From NCBI GenBank assembly GCA_944323135.1, contig CALURI010000010.1, positions 1-64,000 of the forward strand: a stretch of DNA of 64,000 nt, in the 5' to 3' direction. The position numbers were made by a program, and so were the translations under genes. The notes below the pieces were generated by a model that saw only the letters and a program-made list of their open reading frames with translations, was not told the origin of the DNA and searched no databases. This document shows positions 43,866 to 52,836 of this stretch, in pieces; within the stretch, counting starts at the first letter, position 1, and each line of letters opens with the position of its first letter. Origin of the DNA: Candidatus Gastranaerophilales bacterium. GTDB taxonomy: Bacteria; Cyanobacteriota; Vampirovibrionia; Gastranaerophilales; Gastranaerophilaceae.

Positions 43866-45167
43866 CTAAAATATAGCAACAGCAAGAAGTGCAAACAAAA
43901 TTAGCGGAATATTATAATGCAAAAATGTAGGAATACAGGTATCTTTTATGTGTTCATGCTGACCGTCAATATTTAATCCTGCCGTAGGACCCAAAGTTGT
44001 TCCCGAAGCCGGAGATCCAGCATCTCCTAAAGCTGCTGCCGCTGCAAAAACAGCAATTGACTCCATCGGATTAAATCCAAGATGCATAAATATCGGTACA
44101 AAAAGTACAGCAAGAATCGGAATTGTACCAAAAGATGTTCCTATTCCAATTGTAATAAATAAGCCAACAACCAGCATTAAAAACGCTGCCAACATTTTTG
44201 AACCTAGCATAAAAGGAATAAGACCGTTTACTAAACTATCTATACCGCCTGTTGACTTCAATACACCTGCAAAGCCTGCTGCAACAAGCATTACAAAAGC
44301 AACATATCCCATAAGACCAATACCTTCATTAATTAAAATATCCATCTTTTCAGGATCAATTGCTCTTGCACCAAAAATAATAGTTAAACCTATTAAAGCC
44401 CCTAAAGGCAAAGACTTTGTCCATAATTGAACAACAAGAGTCGCAATTGCTGCAAGTAATGTAATATAATGACTTCCCGTAAATCTTAAAGATCTTCTTC
44501 TCTCTTCTCTAAATTTTATATTTTCGTATTCTCTCGGCTTTCTATAGGAAACAAAAACAGCCCAAAGCAAACCGCACAAAAGTCCGACACCTAAAATCCA
44601 CACAGAATGCCAAACATCATTAACAGTAACATCCATACCATTTAATGACATATTATCTGCCAAAAGTCTTTGGAAAATCAACCCAAATCCTGCGGGAAAC
44701 ACAATATAAGGGGTTACAAGCCCAAATGCAAGAGCACAAGCGACAGCACGCCTGTCAAGTTTCAATTTATTCATAACAGAAATTAAAGGCGGAATTATAA
44801 CAGGAATAAAAGCTATATGAACAGGTATTAAATTCTGTGAGGCACAAGCTAAAAGTGTTAAAATCAAGAGCAAAATAAATTTATTATTCTTAATAAGTAA
44901 AATAATTCTTTTAGCTAAAACATCTGCAAGACCAGTATGAGCCATAGCAGCTGCAAAAGTTCCAAGCAAAATATAACTCAAAGCAGTCTCACTATTCTGT
45001 CCCATTCCGCTTATAAAAACATCCATTATTTGACCTGCATGCATACCGGCTATTTTACCGGCAACAATTGCAGACAATAAAAGAGCAAGCAAAACATTTA
45101 CCCTGCATAAACATAATACACAAAGTAAAATTACGGAAATAATTATCGGATTAAAAATAAATTCCAT
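43866..45167 (-). CDS. Na+/H+ antiporter family membrane protein (YuiF-like)
   Basis: 433 aa, about 11-12 hydrophobic segments. The signatures LACASQNLIPVHIAFIPVII, GIGTSFGTIPILAVLF and ALGDAGSPASGTTLGPTAGLN fit the NhaC/YuiF-type ion transporter superfamily; relatives are annotated as Na+/H+ antiporters or amino-acid permeases. The substrate is uncertain. It starts 6 bp downstream of the thyX stop on the same strand and may share its transcript. Confidence 0.82.
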   Translation of the reverse strand: MEFIFNPIIISVILLCVLCLCRVNVLLALLLSAIVAGKIAGMHAGQIMDVFISGMGQNSETALSYILLGTFAAAMAHTGLADVLAKRIILLIKNNKFILLLILTLLACASQNLIPVHIAFIPVIIPPLISVMNKLKLDRRAVACALAFGLVTPYIVFPAGFGLIFQRLLADNMSLNGMDVTVNDVWHSVWILGVGLLCGLLWAVFVSYRKPREYENIKFREERRRSLRFTGSHYITLLAAIATLVVQLWTKSLPLGALIGLTIIFGARAIDPEKMDILINEGIGLMGYVAFVMLVAAGFAGVLKSTGGIDSLVNGLIPFMLGSKMLAAFLMLVVGLFITIGIGTSFGTIPILAVLFVPIFMHLGFNPMESIAVFAAAAALGDAGSPASGTTLGPTAGLNIDGQHEHIKDTCIPTFLHYNIPLILFALLAVAIF

Positions 45168-45173
45168 AAAGTT

Positions 45174-45890
45174 CTAAACACCTGCTTTTGTTGTTAATTC
45201 GTCAAATTTAGGTTTACGACCGCAAGATTTATCCTCATCACAAAATCCTAAACGCTCACATTTTGGGACAAGATAAGATTTTAACCAAGGCTCTTCTTTT
45301 ATCAATTCATCACACATCATCTTAACCATAGTTCTAATTTCATATTGAGCACGAGTACAAAGCCTCAAATTTGCAACATGAATTAATTCTCTTAAATTCA
45401 AACTGACAACAAGCGAGCTTGCTGCTGCATTTGGAAGTACAAACCTTGCATCTTCAGCAGGTATACCTGCATCTACAAATTCTTGGTATTGCTGTGAAAT
45501 TTTACCCATAAATTGGACAAATTTTTCTTTTAATTCAGGATTTTTTTCAATTGTAGGAGGAATAATATAATCAAATTGTCCTTTTTCTTTAACATATCTT
45601 TGAGATTTTTGAGAAAAAGACATGTGTCTGTGCCTTACAAGCTGATGAGTGCAAGCACGAGAAACATTTGAAATCGCAAAACTAACCTGAATATGCTCAA
45701 TAGTTGAATAATGCCCTGAAGAAATAACCCTTTCAATCAATTTCAACATTTTTTCTTTATCATCGATACTGTTATAAATATTTATAGGATAATCAGCGCT
45801 GTAACAAGTTCTGCATGCTGTATAAACAGTCTTTAGCATATTCTCAGGTTTTGAAATCAAATTTACAACAGGTTTATTATTATTTTCCAT
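45174..45890 (-). CDS. thyX: FAD-dependent thymidylate synthase ThyX
   Basis: Makes dTMP from dUMP with methylene-THF and reduced FAD. The ThyX signature is clear: QLVRHRHMSFSQKSQRY. HVANLRLCTRAQYEIR is the second conserved block. Length 238 aa after choosing the start at 45890, which follows GAGGGGA; an upstream in-frame ATG gives a 30-residue hydrophobic extension not found in the family. C-terminal CERLGFCDEDKSCGR adds cysteines seen in some ThyX proteins. Confidence 0.95.
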   Translation of the reverse strand: MENNNKPVVNLISKPENMLKTVYTACRTCYSADYPINIYNSIDDKEKMLKLIERVISSGHYSTIEHIQVSFAISNVSRACTHQLVRHRHMSFSQKSQRYVKEKGQFDYIIPPTIEKNPELKEKFVQFMGKISQQYQEFVDAGIPAEDARFVLPNAAASSLVVSLNLRELIHVANLRLCTRAQYEIRTMVKMMCDELIKEEPWLKSYLVPKCERLGFCDEDKSCGRKPKFDELTTKAGV

Positions 45891-46016
45891 ACACAATGTC
45901 CCCTCTTCTATTAAAATTATAATAAAATAATTATACCACCCTTTAAATAAGAGTGGTATAATGTAAATTTTTTCTAACAAACGTTTTGATAAAACCGACT
46001 TATGTTCAATAAAAAA

Positions 46017-46220
46017 CTATTTTTTGTTACCATAACGTTTATTAAATCTTTCAACTCTACCTTCAGAGTCAAGAATTTTTTGTTGACCTGTGTAGAATGG
46101 GTGACAGTGATTGCAAATTTCAACTGTAATATTATCATTAATAGAACCTGTTTCAATTTCGTTTCCGCAAACGCATTTTATAACAGTTTTCTTATAATCA
46201 GGATGAATTCCATTTTTCAT
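46017..46220 (-). CDS. rpmE: 50S ribosomal protein bL31 (zinc form)
   Basis: 67 aa: [20 protein letters not shown], then [18 protein letters not shown] and [10 protein letters not shown]. The C-x-C and C-x-x-C pairs identify the zinc-binding (C+) form. AGAGG lies upstream of the ATG. Located upstream of thyX on the same strand. Confidence 0.97.
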   Translation of the reverse strand: MKNGIHPDYKKTVIKCVCGNEIETGSINDNITVEICNHCHPFYTGQQKILDSEGRVERFNKRYGNKK

Positions 46221-46412
46221 TTTTTTAACCTCTTTCCTTTTCTCAAGATTCCAAACTTGATTACTTTATAATTCGACTAAATATATCATACAACAGAAAT
46301 AAAAAAGTGCAAGATTAAAAAATCTCATGCATATGTCTGATGTTAAATTTTCTTAATGTTGCAATAATAAAAAAGTTATCCGTTATTAGATTTTGTAAAA
46401 GGTGATTATTAG

Positions 46413-46577
46413 ATGAATCTGCATGAAAAATGTTTATTAAGATACTTACAAAACCCCGATGAGCTGGCTTATTCAACTGAAATTTTAAAAGTTAATAACT
46501 TTATACTTGAAAAAAAATTTGTGCTTGAAAATATTACTAACAACCATATTTCAAAAATATTTAATATTGAGCAATAA
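46413..46577 (+). CDS. Small protein of 54 aa, unknown
   Basis: AAAGGTG lies 9 nt before the ATG. The product (MNLHEKCLLRYLQNPDELAY...) is soluble and helical with a basic centre. No known motif. It is the only coding signal in the 430-bp gap between rpmE and the GGDEF gene. Confidence 0.5.
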   Translation: MNLHEKCLLRYLQNPDELAYSTEILKVNNFILEKKFVLENITNNHISKIFNIEQ

Positions 46578-46655
46578 TCAAGATTACAGGTTGCCAAATA
46601 TCTTTAACTCTATTATACTGAATTATAGGTTATAAGTATAAAAGAATTGAGGGTT

Positions 46656-48422
46656 ATGTTTAAAAAAATATCATACGCAATAGGATTAATACTTTTTGCT
46701 ATTTTTACATTTCTTATTTTAAAGAATGCCAATTTAAATACATTTATCGACACAATAGAAAACAGAACCTTTGATTTAAGACAAAGTATATTAATCAATC
46801 AAGGCTACAAAAAAGCGAACAGCGATATAGTAATAGTTGCTATTGATGATGCAACTTACGAATATATTCTTGACACATACGGGGAATGGCCTATCCCGAG
46901 AGAAATTTATGCAAATATTATAAACTATCTTGAACAGCAAAGCCCAAAATCAATAGTATTTGATTTAATGTTTGTAAAATCAATAAAAAGCAAAAATCAA
47001 GCTGATGAAGAATTAGTTAAAGCATTCAAAAAATATAATAATATTTTTACGTCAATGAATTTTGACAATCAATCTGAAGACTTACGCATTCCACCTGATT
47101 TGCCTGATAATATCAGCATTGATATAATTAACAATTCAAAAATAGATTTCAGCCAATTAACATTTAAAAATTGCAGGCTTATACTTGAAGGGATTTTAAA
47201 TGCAAGCAAAAATATAGGGATAATTAATGTATCACGTTCGGATGACGGTATCTTAAGGAAAATGCCGTTAGTCGTAAAATATAAAGATAAATATTATCCT
47301 CAATTAGCTTTAAAAGTAGGGCTTAATTATCTTGGAGAAAATCAAAATACCTTTGAAATAGATAAACATTCTAACTTTGTAATCGGAGGCAGAAAAATAT
47401 ATATTGATGATGACGGCAGTGCAATCCTCAATTGGTACGGACCGGCAGGGACATATACATATATTCCGATGTACCAGCTTATAAAAGCAGTAAATGGAGA
47501 AAAAAACGGACTTGATTATGATTTTACAAATAAAATTGTTTATTTCGGAACTACAGCCGCAAGTTTATTTGACATAAAAACAGTTCCCGCAGGAAAGATA
47601 TACCCCGGAGTTGAAGTTCAAGCAACTTACGTAAACAATATTATAGATAATAACTTTATCAGGAAAGTTAATAAAGGATATACAATAGCTTTAAGTATAC
47701 TACTTGCTCTGTTAATCGCATCAGTAGTAACAAGAGTAAGTTCTGCTTTTGTTGCATCAATGATTTCGCTATCGAGTTACCTTATTTACATTATGATAGC
47801 TTTCTATGCAATGAAATATGAAAATTTATGGTTGGAATTAATTTATCCATTAATATTTTCAATCGGAGCATTCACTGTAGCATATATCGTAAAATATCTT
47901 GTAAAATCCCGAGATTTTGAACAACAATATATTCTGGCGACAACTGACGGCTTAACTGAGCTTTATAATCACAGATATTTTCAGGAACAAATAAGAATGC
48001 AAGTTGAGCAATCAAAACGTTATAATAATAACTTTTCGCTTATTATTATAGACATAGATTTCTTCAAAAAATTCAATGACACATTTGGGCACCAATCAGG
48101 AGATGCCGTATTAAGACAGGTAGCTCAAACATTAAGAAAAAATGTACGTGCAACAGATATTGTATGTAGATACGGCGGAGAAGAAATGAGCATAATATTA
48201 CCAAACACAAGTAAAGATGAAGCTTTTTCAACTGCTCAAAAAATCTGTGAACGTGTAGCTTCCAAAAAATTCAAATTAACAGGCGAGAAAGAGACACACG
48301 TAACGATCAGCTTAGGAGTTGCTACATTTCCATTCGACGGAGACACAGCTTCTGCAATTATAGAAGCTGCTGATAAAAGATTATATACTGCAAAAAACAA
48401 CGGAAGAAATCAGGTTAAATAA
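46656..48422 (+). CDS. CHASE2-GGDEF diguanylate cyclase
   Basis: 588 aa. An N-terminal membrane helix, an extracytoplasmic CHASE2 sensor (about 25-320: RTFDLRQSIL, IVIVAIDDATY, WPIPREIYANII), three close helices (about 335-420) and a C-terminal GGDEF domain (TDGLTELYNHRYF). The active site is GGEEM at 507-511, where Met replaces the usual Phe, and an inhibitory I-site RATD lies five residues before it. It should make cyclic di-GMP under feedback control. GAGGG lies very close to the ATG; a TTG three codons earlier is an alternative start. An EAL partner is not present. Confidence 0.92.
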   Translation: MFKKISYAIGLILFAIFTFLILKNANLNTFIDTIENRTFDLRQSILINQGYKKANSDIVIVAIDDATYEYILDTYGEWPIPREIYANIINYLEQQSPKSIVFDLMFVKSIKSKNQADEELVKAFKKYNNIFTSMNFDNQSEDLRIPPDLPDNISIDIINNSKIDFSQLTFKNCRLILEGILNASKNIGIINVSRSDDGILRKMPLVVKYKDKYYPQLALKVGLNYLGENQNTFEIDKHSNFVIGGRKIYIDDDGSAILNWYGPAGTYTYIPMYQLIKAVNGEKNGLDYDFTNKIVYFGTTAASLFDIKTVPAGKIYPGVEVQATYVNNIIDNNFIRKVNKGYTIALSILLALLIASVVTRVSSAFVASMISLSSYLIYIMIAFYAMKYENLWLELIYPLIFSIGAFTVAYIVKYLVKSRDFEQQYILATTDGLTELYNHRYFQEQIRMQVEQSKRYNNNFSLIIIDIDFFKKFNDTFGHQSGDAVLRQVAQTLRKNVRATDIVCRYGGEEMSIILPNTSKDEAFSTAQKICERVASKKFKLTGEKETHVTISLGVATFPFDGDTASAIIEAADKRLYTAKNNGRNQVK

Positions 48423-48440
48423 AAAATTTAATTATCATAA

Positions 48441-48471
48441 AAAAGAGAACCTTATTTTAAGGTTCTCTTTT
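48441..48471 (+). terminator. Bidirectional terminator between convergent genes
   Basis: AAAAGAGAACCTTA, a 3-nt loop, TAAGGTTCTCTTTT plus more T. Serves the GGDEF gene and the exported-protein gene opposite. Confidence 0.9.
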
Positions 48472-48492
48472 TTTTAAACATATATAAAGTTA

Positions 48493-49167
48493 TTATATGA
48501 CCGGAACATCAACAGGGTCAACAAGAATAACATTTAACGTTTCACCTTTTCTAATGTCAACGCCTTTACCTTTTCTTATCATATCAGCGAAGAAATCATA
48601 AACATAATAAGCACCGCCACCGATTACTCCACCAACAGCACCAACTCCTGTCATAATTTGATCAGCAACAATTACATCATCAAATACATCTCCGCCCCAC
48701 TCAGTAGCAGTAGATGTAATATCTTTTGTCACTTCCCAATTTTCTTTCAACGCATCCGCATAACCGCGAGAAGAAGTAATCCCGCCATCATAAGTTAAAT
48801 CAGAACGTCCCACAATTGAAAAAGTCAAAGGCAACTGTCTGCCGTTAGGTGTAACAACGTGATCAAAATCTAAATACAAAATTGCCCCTTTAGAAAATCT
48901 CTTTGCCGGCTCAATTCTTTTTACTGTTCCTCTGACAACAGACCCCATAGGCAGAATTACATCAGAATCAGAGGTTTGATCATTCATCATAATAGCTGTA
49001 AATTCAGTTCCTTCAGGATTTATAGATGTAGAAAGAGGATTCATCATCTGTAAAGAAAATTTAGTCCCTGCAGGTATTCTTTTTGTTTTTGCTTTACCGC
49101 TCAAAGGTTCAGCAGATACTGTCTGCACAAATAAAAACAGTGATAATATTAAAGTCAAAAATTTCAT
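48493..49167 (-). CDS. Exported protein of 224 aa, unknown
   Basis: Signal peptide MKFLTLILSLFLFVQTVSA. The core has RIPAGTKFSLQMMNPLSTSI, VILPMGSVVRGTVKRI and YLDFDHVVTPNGRQLPL, a pattern shared with envelope proteins that have a TrbI/VirB10-like beta-barrel core. A glycine-rich hydrophobic stretch (GVGAVGGVIGGGAYYVYDFF) near 175-195 could insert in a membrane. AAGGAG precedes the ATG. The exported protein at 58293 has a similar opening motif. Function unknown. Confidence 0.75.
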   Translation of the reverse strand: MKFLTLILSLFLFVQTVSAEPLSGKAKTKRIPAGTKFSLQMMNPLSTSINPEGTEFTAIMMNDQTSDSDVILPMGSVVRGTVKRIEPAKRFSKGAILYLDFDHVVTPNGRQLPLTFSIVGRSDLTYDGGITSSRGYADALKENWEVTKDITSTATEWGGDVFDDVIVADQIMTGVGAVGGVIGGGAYYVYDFFADMIRKGKGVDIRKGETLNVILVDPVDVPVI

Positions 49168-49259
49168 AAATCTCTCCTTATTCTAAATTGTATTTTATTA
49201 AATCTCATAAAAAAAAGCAATAGCAATGTTAAAAACTTGCGAATAAGAAAAGAGACTGC

Positions 49260-49265
49260 TATTAT
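49260..49265 (+). promoter_or_regulatory. -10 box of the TPR gene, leaderless type
   Basis: TATTAT, 6 nt (AATTAT), ATG at 49272. An overlapping TATAAT sits 3 nt closer. Confidence 0.5.
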
Positions 49266-49271
49266 AATTAT

Positions 49272-50198
49272 ATGTCCAAAATTGATAAAGTAGAAGAATT
49301 ACAAAACATTTTAAAAGAAGACCAAACAAACTTCCAAGCAAGAAGAGAGCTTGCTGTTCTTCTGCTCGATATTGGTTACCCAGAAGAAGCAAAACAACAT
49401 TTTTTATATCTTTCAAAAATTTTCAACGATGACAGCGGAATTTTCTATAATCTCGGAATTACTTATGAGAAATTGAAAAATTTAGATAAAGCAGAAGAAG
49501 CATATAAAAAAGCTATTGAATTTTCTCCTGAAGAAGTCGATGCTTTTTATAATCTTGGACTTGTTTATATTGATAAAAAAGAATATGAAAAAGCTGTCGA
49601 TTGTTTTGAAAATGTTCTTGCAAAAGACAATAACGACTCAAATTCCTATTTTTCAATAGGGCTTTGCTACTTTAAAGAAGGCAAACTTGAAGGTGCTAAA
49701 TATTATTTTCAAAGGGCAATTGATTTAAATGACGACGATATATATGCACATTTTTATATCGGTAATATCTTAAAAGAAGAAGGCGACAACCAAGGTGCAA
49801 GAGAAAAATTTAATAAAGTGCTTTTACTCTCACCAGATTACAGCTGGGCATATTTTAATTTGGCATCAATTGATTATGAGGAAGGCGACTTTGATTCGGC
49901 AATAAAAAATCTTGATAAAACTCTTGAACTAAACCCTAAAGATATTGAAGCATATAAAATTTATGCCAAAATCCTTACCAAAATGGGCAAAACGGATAAT
50001 GCAGCCGTAACTATAGAAACTGCAATTGATAATTGCGGTGCAAACGGTGATTTGTATTATATCTTAGCGCAAATACAAAAACTTCGTCACGCCAATGATG
50101 AATATGTAAAATGTATGAGTTATGCACTCAAATTCAACAACAGCCTCTCAATAAGTGCAAAACTCATAAAAAAAGAACTCGATAATTTTCTTTCATAA
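49272..50198 (+). CDS. Cytosolic TPR protein, 308 aa
   Basis: No signal peptide. About seven TPR units from residue 15 to 250, for example SGIFYNLGITYEKLKNLDKAEEAYKKAIEFSP and VDAFYNLGLVYIDKKEYEKAVDCFE. A scaffold for protein contacts in the cytosol, partner unknown. It lies upstream of proS with a 53-bp gap. Confidence 0.9.
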   Translation: MSKIDKVEELQNILKEDQTNFQARRELAVLLLDIGYPEEAKQHFLYLSKIFNDDSGIFYNLGITYEKLKNLDKAEEAYKKAIEFSPEEVDAFYNLGLVYIDKKEYEKAVDCFENVLAKDNNDSNSYFSIGLCYFKEGKLEGAKYYFQRAIDLNDDDIYAHFYIGNILKEEGDNQGAREKFNKVLLLSPDYSWAYFNLASIDYEEGDFDSAIKNLDKTLELNPKDIEAYKIYAKILTKMGKTDNAAVTIETAIDNCGANGDLYYILAQIQKLRHANDEYVKCMSYALKFNNSLSISAKLIKKELDNFLS

Positions 50199-50251
50199 AA
50201 CTTTTTTATGCTAAAATAAAACCATAAATAACAAATGAGGAACAAAATATT

Positions 50252-51988
50252 ATGAAAATGTCAAAAATGTTTATACAAACCCTAAGAGAGTATCCTTCTG
50301 ATGCAGAAGTTATTTCTCACAAAATGCTTGGCAGAGCAGGATTTATAAAAAAACTTGCTCCCGGAATATATACATTTACACCACTAATGTGGAGAGTTTT
50401 AAAAAAGATTGAAAATATAGTAAGAGAAGAAATGGATAATGCAGGGGCACAAGAACTTTTAATGCCTTTTGTACAGCCTAAAGAGTTATGGGAAGAATCC
50501 GGAAGATGGGACGTATACGGACGTGAATTAATGCGTCTTAAAGACCGTCACGACAGGGATATGTGTCTTGGACCGACTCACGAAGAAATCATAACATCCG
50601 TTGCTCGTGATGTTTTAAAATCATATAAACAACTTCCGGTAAACTTATACCAAATACAATCAAAATTCAGAGATGAAATCAGACCGAGATACGGGCTTTT
50701 AAGAGGCCGTGAATTCATTATGAAAGATGCATACAGCTTTGATATAGATGAAGCCGGTCTTGATAAAGAATATCAAAATATGGCAAAAGCATATAAAAAG
50801 ATTTTTGAAAGATGCGGACTTGATACTAAAATGGTTCAATCAGATTCAGGAGCAATAGGCGGAAGCGTTTCCCATGAATTTATGGTAATAACAGACACTG
50901 ACGCAGGAGAAAATGACGTTTTCTACTGCAATTCTTGTGATTACTCAGCAAATTCAAATCACGCTGTATCTAATTTGCCGGAAGCTGTCATCGATGGAAA
51001 AGATTACTTCAAAGAAACAAAAATAATTGACACTCCAAACACACATTCTATCGAAGAATTAAGCAAATTCTTAAATATTCCTAATACATTGATTTTAAAA
51101 TCACTTGTATATATTGTTGACAAAAAGCCTGTAATTGCACTAATCAGAGCAGATAAAGCAGTTGAAGAAACAAAATTAATGAATGCAGTGGGTGGAATAG
51201 ATATAAGAATTGCATCTTCTGCTGAAATTGCAGAACTTATGGCAGAAAAAGGATTTGATGCAGTACCGGGCTTTATCGGACCGAAAGGAATGCAAGATGT
51301 TAAAATTATTGCTGATGAAACCGTTCGAGATATGAAAAACTTTGTTGTCGGAATAAATCAAACAGACAAGCATTTAGTTGGTGCAAACCTTTCCGACTTA
51401 GGAATAGAAAATATCCAATACGCAGATATTCGTCTTGTACAACAAGGAGAATTTTGCCCTCAATGCGGAAAACCTTTATTTGTAACAAAAGGTATTGAAG
51501 TTGGGAATATTTTTAAACTCGGAACGAAATATTCAAAACCAATGAACGCCGTATATACAGATATTAACGGAAAAACTCATCCATATATTATGGGCTGCTA
51601 TGGAATAGGCATTTCAAGAACAGCAGCCGCTGCTGTAGAAGCTCATTACGATGAACATGGTATTAAATGGCCTATAGCAATTGCACCATATCATGTTGTA
51701 ATTGTTCCTGTAAATATTAAAGACGAATTACAAATGAAAGTTGCAAATGAAATGTATGAAGCTTTAAAATCTGCAGGAGTTGAAGTTGTTCTTGATGACA
51801 GAGATGAACGTGCAGGTGTTAAATTCAAAGATGCGGATTTAATAGGCTTCCCATTCAGAGTGACTGTCGGAAAGACAATTAATGAAGGTTTTGTAGAATA
51901 TAAGGTTAGAGAAACAGGTGAACAAGAAAAATACACACCTGATGAAGCAACACAAAAACTTATCAATATAATAAAAGCGGTTAAATAA
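50252..51988 (+). CDS. proS: Prolyl-tRNA synthetase (bacterial type with editing domain)
   Basis: Class II synthetase, 578 aa. Motif 1 GAQELLMPFVQPKELW, motif 2 FRDEIRPRYGLLRGREFIMKDAYSFD, the editing INS domain (about 225-390, including SLVYIVDKKPVIALIRAD), motif 3 GCYGIGISRT and the anticodon domain (DDRDERAGVKFKDADLIG). GAGGAA lies upstream of the ATG. Its stop codon lies inside the terminator stem. Confidence 0.97.
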   Translation: MKMSKMFIQTLREYPSDAEVISHKMLGRAGFIKKLAPGIYTFTPLMWRVLKKIENIVREEMDNAGAQELLMPFVQPKELWEESGRWDVYGRELMRLKDRHDRDMCLGPTHEEIITSVARDVLKSYKQLPVNLYQIQSKFRDEIRPRYGLLRGREFIMKDAYSFDIDEAGLDKEYQNMAKAYKKIFERCGLDTKMVQSDSGAIGGSVSHEFMVITDTDAGENDVFYCNSCDYSANSNHAVSNLPEAVIDGKDYFKETKIIDTPNTHSIEELSKFLNIPNTLILKSLVYIVDKKPVIALIRADKAVEETKLMNAVGGIDIRIASSAEIAELMAEKGFDAVPGFIGPKGMQDVKIIADETVRDMKNFVVGINQTDKHLVGANLSDLGIENIQYADIRLVQQGEFCPQCGKPLFVTKGIEVGNIFKLGTKYSKPMNAVYTDINGKTHPYIMGCYGIGISRTAAAAVEAHYDEHGIKWPIAIAPYHVVIVPVNIKDELQMKVANEMYEALKSAGVEVVLDDRDERAGVKFKDADLIGFPFRVTVGKTINEGFVEYKVRETGEQEKYTPDEATQKLINIIKAVK

Positions 51989-52000
51989 TTAACCGCTTTT
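51973..52000 (+). terminator. Bidirectional terminator between proS and pilin-like gene 4
   Basis: AAAAGCGGTTAA, loop ATAA, TTAACCGCTTTT plus T. It overlaps the last codons of proS. Confidence 0.9.
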
Positions 52001-52008
52001 TTATTACG

Positions 52009-52727
52009 TTACCAAGGATAATCCTTTGATATTTGCCAACCGTCATATTCTATAAGCGTTGTGCAATATCCTTTTGCGGTTCCCGAGCATTTCTCTAAAA
52101 GTTCGTCTCTGCCGCCTGTAAGAGCATAAGCAGGAGTTTTCCCAGTTACATAAAATGCAAATGACTTTTTACCGTCAACAATGGATTCACCTTCAATTGG
52201 AGATGCTGATTCCGCTAATTCAACACAATCTTTATAATAAGGGCAGAATGTCAAGTATGTTCTTGCAGAGGTTTCATAAGAACCATCCCAACGGTAAAAA
52301 TAAAACCCCGAACCGCTTGGAAAAGCTCCAACAATACCATATTTTGATTTTCTTACTTCAGTTGTTGTTATAAATTTCCCGAAATTTTCATTATAAAAAT
52401 CAAGAGCAGATTGAGAATCTAATGCAACAAGCGTTCCCCAATAATTTTCTGTACCGTTTTCAATATAAACATCTAAATAAGCTTGCTGCCAAACAGATGA
52501 AAACTGCTTTAATCGAACAGCAGTAACTTTTTTTCTATGATTTGCAATTAAACTTGGCATAGTCAAGGCAGCTACAATACCTATTATACCTAATGTTATT
52601 AAAACCTCTGCCAAAGTAAAACCCAATCGCGACAAGCTAGAAGACAGCAGTCTTTTGGGCATTTCTCTCAAACCGTTCAGAGCAAGCTCTAAATTGCCCC
52701 CCCCCCGACATTCTTTAATCTTTTCAT
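52009..52727 (-). CDS. Pilin-like protein gene 4, ATG frame broken by a G10 tract
   Basis: AAAGGAG lies 6 nt before ATG 52727, which reads MKRLKNVGGGAI then TAG. The pilin frame is open through the tract to 52009. It gives SRLG|FTLAEVLITLGIIG (Gly -1, Glu +5) and a ~190-aa domain with Cys pairs (FCPYYKDCVEL; LEKCSGTAKGYC). With 11 or 8 G the two frames join. Unlike gene 1, an internal ATG at 52662 (MPKRLLSSSLSRLG) would make a good prepilin leader, with only weak GAGAG upstream, so expression may be independent of the tract. An upstream TTG at 52743 lies before the ribosome site and is unlikely to be used. Role: type IV filament or secretion pseudopilin. Confidence 0.8.
52697..52706 (-). repeat. 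Homopolymer G10 tract (coding strand) in pilin-like gene 4
   Basis: Ten C on the plus strand, so ten G in the gene, starting 21 nt after the A of the ATG. The lead-in sequence differs from that of genes 1-3, so tract and leader arose or were acquired separately. Confidence 0.9.
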
Positions 52728-52770
52728 ATCCTGCTCCTTTCAAAAATATTAAAATATTTGTAACATTTTT

Positions 52771-52799
52771 ATAATAACATATTATTTATAAATTTTCAA
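52771..52799 (-). promoter_or_regulatory. Candidate promoter of pilin-like gene 4
   Basis: Minus-strand TTGAAA, 17-bp spacer, TATTAT, about 44 nt before the ATG. Confidence 0.45.
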
Positions 52800-52836
52800 T
52801 TGACAAATTTCACGCTTTACAGGTTTTTCAAAAAAT

